A stretch of 48,820 bases of DNA from Alphaproteobacteria bacterium (lineage in GTDB: Bacteria; Pseudomonadota; Alphaproteobacteria; Rhodospirillales; Rhodospirillaceae): assembly GCA_012103295.1 (NCBI GenBank), contig WLXB01000011.1, positions 1-48,820 on the forward strand. The letters are read 5' to 3'. Shown one piece after another: positions 31,116 through 40,646 of this stretch. Both the position numbers and the translations under genes were made by a program. The notes below the pieces were generated by a model. The model searched no databases, was not told the DNA's origin, and saw only the letters and a list, made by a program, of their open reading frames with translations. Position 1 is the first letter of the stretch. The number at the start of each line of letters is the position of its first letter.

Positions 31116-34100
31116 ATGAGTTTAGCGTCCGTATTCCGAAACATTTTCTCTGCGCGCTTTATCAAAGAAGACAGCGGACAGGCCGCGCTCGTGATTATGA
31201 CAATTGTCATAATTGCAGCGGGTGTTGCGCTAAGCACTCTAACTCTCATGAACTCCCGACGAACGCTCGAAGTAACTCAAAGCAAGAACTCGGACCTAGG
31301 CATCATCCGTGACGCACTGGTCGCGGCCGCTGTCCAGGATACAAATACGCAGCTACCTTGCCCTTCAGACCCTGACGGAACGTTAGGAACGGAGGATCGA
31401 ACCGGAACCACCTGCAACACACTCAGAGGAGTCGTACCCTGGCAAGCAATCGGATTGAGTGAGAATGATGTCCGGGGTCAGCGAGGTTTTGTGACTTATA
31501 TTGTTGACCAAGCGAGCACCAATCTTTGCAATTCCACCGTGGCGCGCGCAGGCAACCTCGATGATTTAGAAACAGCCTCAACATCAGACAACATAATCTT
31601 TAGTCTGATCGATCACGGCAATAACGGCTTTGGTGCGGTCACGTCATCAGGAAACTTCGTCACCGCACCCACATCGACAGAGGAATTGGCAAATTGCCCT
31701 GTCGGCAGCGCCAGTGACCCTTGCACTGTTGCAAACCTGGATGAAGTGCGCACAGGACCTATATCAAGTGACGCCGCAAGTCTTTTCGACGACGTTGTCT
31801 TGGCCGTTGACCTTTCAACCGACGATTTTATAGATGCCAACTGCCTCATTCTAGCGGAAGAGGACGGCGATATTTCTGATGGTGGCAGCGGTGGCGAAGC
31901 CGGCCAGACTGCGCAAGGTGCTGAGTTCGGTTTTGGCCAACAACAGATCACGCAACTTCTCAGCCGTTCAGCCGATGACACAAGCGGTGAACAAACAAGA
32001 AGTGTGTCCAATGACAACTCTAACAATCCTGATGGTGAACAGTTAAATGGAATTCGGTTTAGAAATGATGGCACGAACGACACCCGAACATGCGCCTGGA
32101 CTGAAATCGCCTTCCCCATCGACAGCGACATAGCCGGAGAAAACGATTCACATAGTATTCGCGTATTCCTCCAGTTCGCCTCCGAAACGGACACTAACAA
32201 CCCACCGCGCCGTGGTGACGGCACCGTCATTATGTTTGCTCAGACCAACTTAAATGGTGCCGGCGCCTATGAATTGGACAACACATATTGCGGTGGCGCC
32301 GGTGGCGAGTTTCTAGGCTATCAGATCACCGGTGATGGATACACTGAGTTCCCTGTCGACCCGTTTCCTCGGTTCGGTATCGAGATCGATACAGAAGACC
32401 ATCTGAACGATGATGACAGTGACGGTGTTACAAATTTTGACAACATCGACAATCATATCTCCATCGTTGGAATGGATGTCGACCATAACGGTCTCGATGT
32501 CTCATTCCAGACGTCAACTACGGGTGTGCAGAGCGCTATTTGCGACGTCGATAGTACAGGGCCTGATGGTGTCGTCAGACTAGACGCCATCGCCGGTGGA
32601 TTTATCGCGGGGACTTTGGGGAATCCGAACGACGCCACGGTAACGGCTTGTTATACTAATACTGATGGCAACGATGTGGATCCTGGGGCCGACACCAATG
32701 AAAACACTTGGCTAGAACAGGATGACGACGACCTAGCCAACTACCATTCCATGCGCATCGAGGTCACCAATCTTGGGACAGATGCATGTGCTGATGCTAA
32801 CGACCTTCATGTCCAGTATTGGATTTGGCCCACAGATAGCACGTTTGGCTTGAATTGCCCGTATACCGGGCTGTGCTCCAACCTCACCGACAGTTACGCA
32901 CAATTGCAAACAGATGCCGCCGTTGGAACGCCTGATAACCCCACAGGATCTCAGTGCATTCCCTGGGACGGCGGAGAAAACTTCCTCCAGCTCGGCCTTG
33001 TTAGTGGCGCGGACGCCGGTGCAAATAATACCGAGGATCAGTTCACCATTCGCACCTTCTCAATCGCGTCGGATAGAGATTTTACCAACCCAACACTGAT
33101 CGGTGATCAATCCATCGAAAGATTTGAAATTAACGAACCCCGCACCGTTATTCATTTGGTCGGTAACAGCTTTGTTAATGCCGCCACAACGACGACGGAT
33201 TACACACCAAGTGGCCTTAGCATGATTGAAGATATCGGCTCAGATGACGCTGAGATAAAATCAAGATTTGGCAGCCTACATGTCCGCTTTGACAATACCG
33301 TAGCTGGGGATCCCGAAGACTTCACAGCCCACGAAGGAATTGGCGTTGACGGGATCGACAATGGAGATGGCGACGAAGAGGAATCGATCGGGAATTTCTA
33401 TGACTCTGGCGCAGACACGTTGGGCTATCTCCCGATCAACTTGCGGGAAGCTATCGAAGTACGCATGCCAAATGATGCCTACAGAAAAGCTGCCGTAGCT
33501 TTAGGGTCATTCGAACTTACCCAAAATGGAGACCCTGAGCAGGTTCTCCTAGACTTTTATATGGAAGACACATTGGTAGACCGGCAGTTGGTTGAGGCCT
33601 GCTCAGGCGCATCTGGCAACGACGCACACAAAATTATCGTCGCAGAAACCGGCGTTGGGGAGGAGTTCAACAAAATACGGATGACCCCTAACCCGGCAGG
33701 TTCGGGTGCTGCTGCGCAAGACGGATCAGGATTTAGCATGCGCGGCGTGAGGTTCTGCGGCACCAACACGAGTTGTGGTCTGATCACTAACAGCGAATGT
33801 TACGAGCACGTAAACGTTACAAACTCTTTCCCATCATTGGGCGCTGGCGTTGGCCAAACGGACATCTATACCCGAACATTCTTTCAGCAACTTGGCCAGG
33901 GACAACAGTACATAAACTGTGGAGACACTTCCTTAGGCGTGGAGGTAAAGAACACTGCTAATTCCGACCCCGTTCTTGGGGGAGACCCAGCTAGGGCGGC
34001 CGTTATCGACATCACTACCGGCGGTGAAAATTATTCGTGGCTACGCGGCAATAACCCAGACCAGTGTAATGGGTCAGGGCACGATCCTTACATCGATGTT

Positions 34101-34601
34101 ACGGCTTCAACGGACGGAGAGCGGGTGCAGTTAACAGTTAACGCAGGCGACCCTGACAGGGATGGCTTGGGATACGATTCAACGGCTGGCGGCGATGGGG
34201 CTCTCGACGGCGGCGGCACAGATCCAGAAGAAACACTACAAATCCGCTTTCCCTATCAATGGCAGCAATTTGCCATCAACCTCGGCCGGTTTCGTTCAAA
34301 TACGCCAGAGCGAGTGCAATTGAGCGCGTACAACAATGGCACTTTGGTTGAGAGCCAAGGCTTTAGTGCTTGCCAAAATAATAATGACGGTACTGCCGAG
34401 GTGCAGTGGACACCGTCAGGAACATTTGATCGCATCGATGTAACAGCGGTAGACAATGGATCAGCAGGTGAATCCGACTTTGTAATCCGCGGCTTTCGGG
34501 CATGCGACGCACTTACGGTGACATGCACGGCAGTAGACGCCAATATCTATCCCTTTAGTGGAGATGACGGCAGCGACAACTGCGCTGCGCCAACGTTCTA
34601 A
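31116..34601 (+). CDS. Giant membrane-anchored pseudopilin-like protein with L-type-lectin-like and tandem beta domains
   Basis: A 1161-residue protein. Residues 21-45 (GQAALVIMTIVIIAAGVALS) are a single N-terminal membrane helix, followed by a polar helix. Residues about 60-235 repeat the blocks of the short paralogue: LPCPSDPDG, VVPWQAIGLSENDVRGQRGF, NLCNSTVARAGNL, LFDDVVLAVDL. Residues about 268-655 look like an L-type (legume/ConA-like) lectin: GIRFRNDG, GTVIMFAQTN, FGIEIDTEDHLNDDDSDG and NHISIVGMDVDHNG, with many Asp that could bind calcium. Two similar beta-rich domains follow (about 717-881 and 991-1130), each ending in RGxRxC. SD-like AAGAGG precedes the ATG. It is divergent from the short paralogue. 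A glycan-binding surface adhesin is my inference. Confidence 0.75.
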   Translation: MSLASVFRNIFSARFIKEDSGQAALVIMTIVIIAAGVALSTLTLMNSRRTLEVTQSKNSDLGIIRDALVAAAVQDTNTQLPCPSDPDGTLGTEDRTGTTCNTLRGVVPWQAIGLSENDVRGQRGFVTYIVDQASTNLCNSTVARAGNLDDLETASTSDNIIFSLIDHGNNGFGAVTSSGNFVTAPTSTEELANCPVGSASDPCTVANLDEVRTGPISSDAASLFDDVVLAVDLSTDDFIDANCLILAEEDGDISDGGSGGEAGQTAQGAEFGFGQQQITQLLSRSADDTSGEQTRSVSNDNSNNPDGEQLNGIRFRNDGTNDTRTCAWTEIAFPIDSDIAGENDSHSIRVFLQFASETDTNNPPRRGDGTVIMFAQTNLNGAGAYELDNTYCGGAGGEFLGYQITGDGYTEFPVDPFPRFGIEIDTEDHLNDDDSDGVTNFDNIDNHISIVGMDVDHNGLDVSFQTSTTGVQSAICDVDSTGPDGVVRLDAIAGGFIAGTLGNPNDATVTACYTNTDGNDVDPGADTNENTWLEQDDDDLANYHSMRIEVTNLGTDACADANDLHVQYWIWPTDSTFGLNCPYTGLCSNLTDSYAQLQTDAAVGTPDNPTGSQCIPWDGGENFLQLGLVSGADAGANNTEDQFTIRTFSIASDRDFTNPTLIGDQSIERFEINEPRTVIHLVGNSFVNAATTTTDYTPSGLSMIEDIGSDDAEIKSRFGSLHVRFDNTVAGDPEDFTAHEGIGVDGIDNGDGDEEESIGNFYDSGADTLGYLPINLREAIEVRMPNDAYRKAAVALGSFELTQNGDPEQVLLDFYMEDTLVDRQLVEACSGASGNDAHKIIVAETGVGEEFNKIRMTPNPAGSGAAAQDGSGFSMRGVRFCGTNTSCGLITNSECYEHVNVTNSFPSLGAGVGQTDIYTRTFFQQLGQGQQYINCGDTSLGVEVKNTANSDPVLGGDPARAAVIDITTGGENYSWLRGNNPDQCNGSGHDPYIDVTASTDGERVQLTVNAGDPDRDGLGYDSTAGGDGALDGGGTDPEETLQIRFPYQWQQFAINLGRFRSNTPERVQLSAYNNGTLVESQGFSACQNNNDGTAEVQWTPSGTFDRIDVTAVDNGSAGESDFVIRGFRACDALTVTCTAVDANIYPFSGDDGSDNCAAPTF
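33264..34505 (+). repeat. Tandem protein-level domain duplication inside the giant gene
   Basis: Two copies, at 33264-33758 and 34086-34505. Copy A has IEVRMPNDAYRKAAVALGSF, then QVLLDFYMEDTLVDRQLVEAC and GFSMRGVRFC. Copy B has LQIRFPYQWQQFAINLGRF, VQLSAYNNGTLVESQGFSAC and DFVIRGFRAC. Each is preceded by a Gly/Asp-rich loop that resembles a calcium site. Similarity is clear at protein level but not at DNA level, so the duplication is old. Confidence 0.6.
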
Positions 34602-34618
34602 TCCGGGCGTAGCCCGGA
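34602..34618 (+). terminator. Hairpin directly after the giant gene stop codon
   Basis: TCCGGGC (34602-34608), loop GTA, GCCCGGA (34612-34618): a perfect 7-bp GC-rich stem with a 3-nt loop, starting right after the TAA at 34599-34601. It is followed by AAATAAAT rather than a T-run, so it is a weak intrinsic terminator at best and may instead protect the 3' end of the transcript. Confidence 0.45.
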
Positions 34619-34640
34619 AATAAATAGCGTGTAAAATGGA

Positions 34641-34657
34641 CCTCCAACACAAGGAGG
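34641..34657 (+). promoter_or_regulatory. Hairpin that can mask the ribosome-binding site of the DUF1838-like gene
   Basis: CCTCC (34641-34645), loop AACACAA, GGAGG (34653-34657): the 3' arm is the core of a perfect AAGGAGG Shine-Dalgarno site 8 bp before the ATG at 34666. A TAAAAT -10-like element at 34632-34637 would start transcription within or just before the 5' arm, so the hairpin may form only in longer transcripts that read in from upstream. Confidence 0.4.
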
Positions 34658-34665
34658 ACGCCACC

Positions 34666-35442
34666 ATGAAATACACTCTCACCGCTCTGCTCAGCGCGGC
34701 GCTGTTGAGCACCGCCCCGGTCTCAAACCCAGCCCACGCTGGTGGCTTCACGCCTGAACTGTTCGACACCTGGATCGATATGCGCACCGGTGGCGGCGAA
34801 ACCGATGTCTATTGGTATTCAGAAGGTCTTCTGAAGTCCTTTCCCGAGGGAGAGGTCATCGCCGAAATGGTCGGCTTTGATACCAGTACGGTGATCCGCG
34901 ACCCCGCCGACCCGACCAAAGCCACGCAGTTGTCGCGCAAAATATTCTACTGGTTTGATCCGGAGACCGGCGAACGCTTAGAGCGCGACGCGATTTCTTA
35001 CGAGTATCAGGTCAAAACCTATGAACTGGAAGGCGATGAAATCGTTTACGGGGTTGAGTCCCGCGCCGGCAAGCGCATCTCTCATGTGGCTCCAACGCAA
35101 AACTACTCGGTCAAAAAGGTAGACGGCACCGTGTGGTTTAACTACGCAGTCTTTATCAAGCGCGGCACCGGCAAGTTTGAGAACTCAGATTTCTACATCA
35201 TTCCCGGCGACAATCTAAGCGACCGAGAAAAATATCAGCACAGCTGGGTGTCTTATGGGGTCGGCCCCATCATGTCTAACGCGGTGGCATGGCGTTACAC
35301 CCGTTTTGAGGATATGCCTGAGCGGATTACCAAAATCGTGCGCGAAGAAGCACCGTTGTGGCTCGAACCTCCACGCTCAATGAATGAAATTGAGGCCTTG
35401 CGCGACCAGGTACAAACCGCGTCAGCCCCGCAAACCAAATAA
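34666..35442 (+). CDS. Exported DUF1838-like protein
   Basis: A 258-residue secreted protein. The signal peptide is [20 protein letters not shown] followed by NPAHA, cleaved near residue 25. The body includes [34 protein letters not shown] and [11 protein letters not shown]. The [15 protein letters not shown] block resembles the DUF1838 family, whose function is unknown; I hold this family call at about even odds. The start at 34666 is set by the AAGGAGG site 8 bp upstream; an ATG at 34636 lacks both a site and signal-peptide logic. A glyoxalase-like gene follows after 17 bp, so the two are probably an operon. Confidence 0.75.
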   Translation: MKYTLTALLSAALLSTAPVSNPAHAGGFTPELFDTWIDMRTGGGETDVYWYSEGLLKSFPEGEVIAEMVGFDTSTVIRDPADPTKATQLSRKIFYWFDPETGERLERDAISYEYQVKTYELEGDEIVYGVESRAGKRISHVAPTQNYSVKKVDGTVWFNYAVFIKRGTGKFENSDFYIIPGDNLSDREKYQHSWVSYGVGPIMSNAVAWRYTRFEDMPERITKIVREEAPLWLEPPRSMNEIEALRDQVQTASAPQTK

Positions 35443-35459
35443 CAGAACGGCGAGCCACG

Positions 35460-35879
35460 ATGAAATATCTTCACACCATGGTCCGGGTGACCGACTTGGA
35501 CGCGTCACTGGACTTCTATTGCAACAAGCTGGGTCTGACGGAACTGCGGCGCTGGAGCCATGAGCAAGGCCGCTTCACTCTTGTTTTTCTCGCCGCGCCA
35601 GGCGATGAGGATGCCGCCGTCGAGCTAACTTACAACTGGGATCCGGAAGAATACCCTGGCGGCCGTAACTTTGGGCACCTCGCCTATGAGGTCGACGATA
35701 TTTACGAGACCTGTCAGCGCCTTATGGATGCCGGTGTCACCATCAACCGGCCTCCCCGCGAAGGCCGCATGGCGTTCATCCGTTCACCCGACAATATTTC
35801 GATTGAGCTCTTACAAAAAGAGGAAGCCCTAGCGGTTCAGGAACCGTGGGCTTCGATGGAGAATGTTGGAGAGTGGTGA
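35460..35879 (+). CDS. Glyoxalase I family protein (lactoylglutathione lyase-like)
   Basis: A 139-residue vicinal-oxygen-chelate protein. All four metal ligands of glyoxalase I are seen: His5 (LHTM), Glu55 (VELTYNW), His73 (FGHLAYEV) and Glu116 (IELLQ), against His5, Glu56, His74 and Glu122 of E. coli GlxI. The N-terminal block [20 protein letters not shown] is close to GloA. It would isomerise the hemithioacetal of methylglyoxal and glutathione to S-lactoylglutathione. The loop before the last ligand is shorter than in E. coli, and the tail is extended by about 20 residues. GloA itself is the most likely identity, but other VOC enzymes are possible. Confidence 0.83.
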   Translation: MKYLHTMVRVTDLDASLDFYCNKLGLTELRRWSHEQGRFTLVFLAAPGDEDAAVELTYNWDPEEYPGGRNFGHLAYEVDDIYETCQRLMDAGVTINRPPREGRMAFIRSPDNISIELLQKEEALAVQEPWASMENVGEW

Positions 35880-35892
35880 CGCGTCGGAAAGA

Positions 35893-37044
35893 CTAATGAA
35901 CGGGTTCGCCAGCAACCGGTAACTGACCCAGCTTGGTCAGGAGATACTCAAGATCATCGCTTTCGAACTCAACATCGAGAGACTCGTATTGGGTAAGAAC
36001 CCGCTCAATAACGCGGCGGCTATAGCGCTCAGCTTCACCGGGCCGACCATCGAAATCGGTTTCATCAACCACCAACACCGCGGCTTTGATCGCAGGAAGA
36101 ATGGCCATCGGGAACTCAGCACGTTGGGACAAGGTGTCTAAACCTGCCCCACTCTGATCATGGACAAGTAAACGCGTGTTGGCGACGGGAACACCGGCCA
36201 TACGGGCTAACGCGTGCTCGAAGAATTTCAGGTTACCCATACATATCGCGCGCAACACCAAAGATGGTGTGAGGCGATCATTATTCGCAAGCTGACCGAC
36301 CAGCGCTTCCACTTCGTCATCGCTGGCGCCCATTGCAAGTCCAACAGTCGCTCTCTCACGGCTTTGCAGGATTAGGTCTGTTGCAAGGTCAGGTGAAATC
36401 TTGTGACGGGATAGCAGCTCACCACGCAGATGACTGGCCACTTTTGTCACTAAACGTTCTGCAACCGTCACCGGTAAGACCGGGCGATTGACCAGGGGCT
36501 CTTGGATTGCCTCAACATCACCGAACTGATCAACCACGCGGTGAATGCACGGCTCGGTTAAATGCGCGCCGGGATTAGAAACCAACCTGGCGACGACTGA
36601 TTGCTCGCCGGTCTCGACCAATGCATCTGCAACGTCTGCATGTAAGGTCTTTCGGCTAGCGATAGCCTGCTGTTTGTCTGGGCTTTGACTCTGCACAATT
36701 TCGATCAAATCTTCAGTGGTCAAAACCTCAGAGGCTCTCAGCATCGGAACGGAAACGTCGTCCACATCCTGGGCCAATGTCATCGCAATATCGTGGGGCA
36801 AAAGCGGGGTAGATTTGAGGTTGATAGACAGGGCTTCACGGACGCGCATCTCGGCATCCTTAACCATCAACCGGAAAATATCCTGTGCCAGTTCAAGTTC
36901 GGATTGGGACAGTGACATGCGGCTGTATTCGCTCGCCACTTTGGCAGCGGTTTCTGCGCGGACTTCCGACGACGGGCCGGCAGCCAAACGCTCAACGTCG
37001 CGAATTGTGAGACGGTCTTCCGTCACACTCAGACTCCTTGTCAT
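35893..37044 (-). CDS. DUF2336 domain protein
   Basis: A 383-residue soluble protein with helical, HEAT-like repeats throughout; blocks such as VRAETAAKVASEYSR, DAEMRVREALSINLKSTPLL, PHDIAMTLAQDVDDVSVPML and NPGAHLTEPCIHRVVDQFGD are typical of DUF2336 proteins, which are common in alphaproteobacteria. Their function is not established. I start at the ATG at 37044 (MTRSLSVTEDRLTIRDVERL); an in-frame TTG at 37068 would add eight residues. The leader has a possible promoter overlapped by CGTGTA words. It is convergent with the glyoxalase gene, 13 bp apart. Confidence 0.85.
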   Translation of the reverse strand: MTRSLSVTEDRLTIRDVERLAAGPSSEVRAETAAKVASEYSRMSLSQSELELAQDIFRLMVKDAEMRVREALSINLKSTPLLPHDIAMTLAQDVDDVSVPMLRASEVLTTEDLIEIVQSQSPDKQQAIASRKTLHADVADALVETGEQSVVARLVSNPGAHLTEPCIHRVVDQFGDVEAIQEPLVNRPVLPVTVAERLVTKVASHLRGELLSRHKISPDLATDLILQSRERATVGLAMGASDDEVEALVGQLANNDRLTPSLVLRAICMGNLKFFEHALARMAGVPVANTRLLVHDQSGAGLDTLSQRAEFPMAILPAIKAAVLVVDETDFDGRPGEAERYSRRVIERVLTQYESLDVEFESDDLEYLLTKLGQLPVAGEPVH

Positions 37045-37365
37045 GTCTGCGAGCAACCGGGCTATCAAGGTCTACTCGCCCAAATCTTGTTGTGGTTGTA
37101 TTTGCAAACCACGAATTCGCGCAGTTTACAGTATTTGTTATCGTGTACAATCAATTTACCGTGCGCTTTCCTGGGCTTTCGTACACGAAATATCGCCGAA
37201 TACGTGTATTTCCGGCGGCTAGCCGCTCAGAAAAAGAACGCATAAAGACCCCATAGGGTTGCGAATCTCTCGACATTCGAGGCCGGTGAACCGTTATCCG
37301 GTAGTCGACGGCATACGAGCTCGGTAGTCTGGGCCGCCCTCGCATACGGCCAAAACGAGATTTCC
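37045..37365. other. Divergent control region with three CGTGTA words
   Basis: This 321-bp gap between the DUF2336 gene and apt has no credible gene. CGTGTA occurs at 37142-37147 and 37203-37208 and inverted (TACACG) at 37182-37187; the last two form a 6-bp inverted repeat with a 15-bp spacer. A possible minus-strand promoter for the DUF2336 gene is TTGATT (37154-37149), an 18-bp spacer, and TGTAAA (37130-37125), so the first CGTGTA lies inside the promoter spacer. I see no clear promoter for apt. Confidence 0.4.
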
Positions 37366-37884
37366 ATGAACCTCAAAGACCACATACGGCAAATTCCGGA
37401 CTTCCCTAAGCCTGGCATCAATTTTTTCGACATATCGACACTCATCGGCCACCCGAAGGCGTGGAGTGCAGCTATCGATCAACTCGCGGAAGCGCTTCGG
37501 GGATACAATCCCAACTACGTCGCAGGCATAGATGCGCGTGGATTTCTTGTGGCGGCACCGTTGGGCATAGCCCTGGGCTGCGGTGTCCTGATGCTTCGTA
37601 AACCGGGTAAGCTCCCTGGCGAAACGATGTCTCATGCCTATGAACTTGAGTATGGAACCGATGCCATAGAAATACAGCACGACGCGGTTAAATCGGGCGA
37701 TACCGTTGTGGTGGTTGACGACCTTCTGGCAACAGGCGGCACCATGGCAGCTGCAATTGCGTTGCTAGAAGGATCTAGCGCAACAGTTCCTGCGGCGGCC
37801 TGCCTAATCGAATTGACGTTTTTAAATGGACGCAGCAGGCTCGATATTCCCTGCCACACGCTCGCCGCTTACGACACCGAATAG
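37366..37884 (+). CDS. apt: Adenine phosphoribosyltransferase
   Basis: A 172-residue type I phosphoribosyltransferase, normal for Apt. It has the opening [45 protein letters not shown] and the PRPP-binding loop [14 protein letters not shown]. It converts adenine and PRPP to AMP and pyrophosphate in purine salvage. It stands alone on its strand, convergent with rpe, with 12 bp between stops. Confidence 0.96.
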   Translation: MNLKDHIRQIPDFPKPGINFFDISTLIGHPKAWSAAIDQLAEALRGYNPNYVAGIDARGFLVAAPLGIALGCGVLMLRKPGKLPGETMSHAYELEYGTDAIEIQHDAVKSGDTVVVVDDLLATGGTMAAAIALLEGSSATVPAAACLIELTFLNGRSRLDIPCHTLAAYDTE

Positions 37885-37896
37885 GTCAAAAGGTTT

Positions 37897-38538
37897 TCAG
37901 CCGCGCAACGCGGAAATATTGCCAGCGTAGTCTTTGGATCCGAAAACCGCACTGCCGGCGACCAACACATCTGCACCAGCCGCGATGCATTGCTTTGCCG
38001 TCTCTGGATTCACACCGCCGTCGACTTCGATCTCGATCGATCGCGGACCAATCATCTCTTTGAGACGGCTGATTTTTTCCAGCTGGGTCTTGATAAACGT
38101 CTGACCGCCAAAGCCGGGATTGACCGACATCACGAGGATTAAATCCACTTTATCAAGAACATAACTGACTGCCTCTGGCGGTGTTGCCGGATTAAGCGAG
38201 ACTCCGGCCTTAACACCGAGACTTTTGATGTACTGCAGTGTCCGGTCCAAATGTTTTCCCGCCTCAGCATGGACAGTGATGATATCGGATCCCGCCTCGG
38301 CAAAGGCCGCCACGTAAGGATCGACCGGATCAATCATCAAATGAACATCGAAAGGCTTACTGGTGTGCGGTTTGAGTGATTTCACCACGGCCGGACCAAT
38401 GGTGATGTTCGGCACAAAGTGTCCGTCCATGACATCAACGTGGATGTAATCTGCGCCAGCCTTGTCGATGGCCTGTATTTCTTCGCCGAGCTTGGCGAAA
38501 TCAGCAGAGAGGATAGAAGGAGCAATCTTTACAGACAT
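37897..38538 (-). CDS. rpe: Ribulose-phosphate 3-epimerase
   Basis: A 213-residue TIM-barrel epimerase. Family motifs are [51 protein letters not shown] and [10 protein letters not shown]. It interconverts ribulose 5-phosphate and xylulose 5-phosphate in the pentose phosphate pathway. It lies 23 bp downstream of tkt on the same strand, so the two pentose-phosphate genes are likely co-transcribed; AAAGGAGCAAG precedes the ATG. Confidence 0.97.
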   Translation of the reverse strand: MSVKIAPSILSADFAKLGEEIQAIDKAGADYIHVDVMDGHFVPNITIGPAVVKSLKPHTSKPFDVHLMIDPVDPYVAAFAEAGSDIITVHAEAGKHLDRTLQYIKSLGVKAGVSLNPATPPEAVSYVLDKVDLILVMSVNPGFGGQTFIKTQLEKISRLKEMIGPRSIEIEVDGGVNPETAKQCIAAGADVLVAGSAVFGSKDYAGNISALRG

Positions 38539-38561
38539 ACAAACTTGCTCCTTTCGGTTAA

Positions 38562-40550
38562 TCAGACTCGGGCTTTGACCGCATCAATAACAGAGTCCGC
38601 GGTAATTCCGAAGTGAGAATACAGCTCAGGTGCCGGAGCCGAAGCACCAAAGGACGACATTCCAACGATGTGCCCGCCCTCACCAACATAGCGTTCCCAG
38701 CCAAAACAGATTCCCGCCTCCACAGCCACACGCGGAGCTGAACCAAGCACCGATGCCCGATAGGCATCATCTTGCTCATCAAATAAGTCACAGCAGGGCA
38801 TCGACACCACGGCGACTGCGATTCCTTGGGCCGTCAACGAAGCCTGTGCATCGAGCGCCAAGGAAACCTCGGAGCCAGTTGCAATAATCGTTGCCTGACG
38901 AGGCCCGTCCGCCTCAGACAGAACGTAACCACCCCTAGCGGACAAGTTTTCCGCTGTATCGGTTAGCCGAACAGCAGGTAGCCCTTGACGACTCAATGCA
39001 AGTACAGACGGACGGTCTGCTTGCGCAACGGCAATGCCCCAGCACTCCGCTGTTTCCACTAAATCGGCGGGGCGCATAACCAACACGTTTGGCATTGCAC
39101 GCAGGCTGGCCAAATGTTCGATAGGCTGATGGGTTGGGCCATCTTCACCGAGACCTATAGAATCGTGAGTCATAACGTAAATAACACGCTGCTTCATGAG
39201 TGCGGACAGGCGAATCGCTGGCCGGCAATAGTCAGTGAAGACCAAGAACGTGCCAGCGAACGGAATAAAGCCGCCATGTAACGCCATTCCGTTCATCGCC
39301 GAAGCCATGCCGTGTTCGCGAACCCCCCAATACACATAACCGCCCGAGAAATCGTCGGAGCTGATGGGCTGAAGCGCGTCGACCTTCGTATTATTCGATC
39401 CCGTCAAATCTGCAGATCCGCCAACCATCTCGGGAATGACTTTTGTCAGCTCTTTGAGCACATCCTCAGAGGCTTTTCGCGTCGCCATTTTCGGCGCATC
39501 TTTGACGGCTCGCGCCTTGACTGTCGCAATCGCCGACTCCCAGCCCTCAGGAAGGGTCCCGCCCATTGTTCGTTCAAAATCGGCTTTGCGATCCGCCGGT
39601 AGAGCGCCGAGCACCCCTTGCCATGCAGCTCGCGCCTTGCTGCCCCGGCTGCCAATACTGCGCCATGATGCGAGAGTGCTTTCTGGAACTTCAAACGGCT
39701 CCGCAGCCCATCCGAGTGCCGCCCGTGCTCCAGCAATCTCTTCATCGCCGAGCGGTGCGCCGTGGGTTTTGGATGTCCCGGCCAGAGTCGGTGCGCCGTA
39801 GCCGATCGTAGTGCGGCAGGCAATCAACGAGGGCTTATCAGACTGACGGGCTTGCTCAATTGCTGCCGCGACCGCTTCTGGGTCATGGCCGTCAACGGCA
39901 GATGCATGCCAGCCGGACGCCTCAAATCGTAGGCATTGGTCATCTGAAACCGTTAGATCAGTGGGACCGTCGATACTAATTTTATTGTCGTCAAAAAGAA
40001 CGATCAGTTTACCGAGCCTTAGGTGCCCAGCCAGAGAGATCGCTTCGTGACTGATACCCTCCATGAGGCAGCCATCACCGGCAATAACATAGGTGAAGTG
40101 ATCGACCACATCGGAACCAAATCGGGCTGCCAACATGCGTTCCGACAACGCCATGCCAACCGAATTAGCTAAACCTTGCCCGAGGGGCCCCGTCGTCGTT
40201 TCTGCGGCCGATGCATGGCCGTATTCTGGATGCCCTGCCGTTATACTTCCGAGCTGCCGGAAATTCCGAATCTGCTCTATCGTCATGTCCTTTGAGCCGG
40301 TCAGGTACATCAGGCTGTATAGCAACATCGAGCCGTGCCCGGCGGACAAGATGAACCTATCTCTGTCGGGCCAGCGCGGGTCTGCAACGTCAAATTTCAT
40401 AAACCGAGAAAACAAAACAGTGGCGACATCAGCCATGCCCATCGGCATACCTGGATGGCCTGAATTTGCTTTCTGGACAGCGTCGGCGGAGAGAAAACGG
40501 ATGGCGTTTGCCATCTCAGCATGGGTCACGGGAGGAGATGATTCGTTCAT
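38562..40550 (-). CDS. tkt: Transketolase
   Basis: A 662-residue thiamine-diphosphate enzyme of typical length. Seen blocks are [35 protein letters not shown], the ThDP-binding [20 protein letters not shown] with [13 protein letters not shown], the pyrimidine-domain [19 protein letters not shown] and [20 protein letters not shown]. It transfers two-carbon units between sugar phosphates in the non-oxidative pentose phosphate pathway, or in the Calvin cycle in some organisms. rpe follows; the diguanylate cyclase gene lies upstream after a 96-bp gap on the same strand. Confidence 0.97.
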   Translation of the reverse strand: MNESSPPVTHAEMANAIRFLSADAVQKANSGHPGMPMGMADVATVLFSRFMKFDVADPRWPDRDRFILSAGHGSMLLYSLMYLTGSKDMTIEQIRNFRQLGSITAGHPEYGHASAAETTTGPLGQGLANSVGMALSERMLAARFGSDVVDHFTYVIAGDGCLMEGISHEAISLAGHLRLGKLIVLFDDNKISIDGPTDLTVSDDQCLRFEASGWHASAVDGHDPEAVAAAIEQARQSDKPSLIACRTTIGYGAPTLAGTSKTHGAPLGDEEIAGARAALGWAAEPFEVPESTLASWRSIGSRGSKARAAWQGVLGALPADRKADFERTMGGTLPEGWESAIATVKARAVKDAPKMATRKASEDVLKELTKVIPEMVGGSADLTGSNNTKVDALQPISSDDFSGGYVYWGVREHGMASAMNGMALHGGFIPFAGTFLVFTDYCRPAIRLSALMKQRVIYVMTHDSIGLGEDGPTHQPIEHLASLRAMPNVLVMRPADLVETAECWGIAVAQADRPSVLALSRQGLPAVRLTDTAENLSARGGYVLSEADGPRQATIIATGSEVSLALDAQASLTAQGIAVAVVSMPCCDLFDEQDDAYRASVLGSAPRVAVEAGICFGWERYVGEGGHIVGMSSFGASAPAPELYSHFGITADSVIDAVKARV

Positions 40551-40646
40551 GAGGGCCTAGATCGCGGATAAACGGGATATTTGGGTTAGAACGTCAGGGG
40601 GTTTTGGCCGACCACGCCATGGATTGCAAGGCCCGACCTGACCGAA

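Noticed and set aside
31613-32230. 205-codon minus-strand ORF inside the giant pseudopilin-lectin gene
   Set aside because: Antisense shadow, Ser/Pro-rich, with no ribosome-binding site or family motif.
36716-37222. 168-codon plus-strand ORF opposite the DUF2336 gene
   Set aside because: Antisense shadow running into a non-coding control region.
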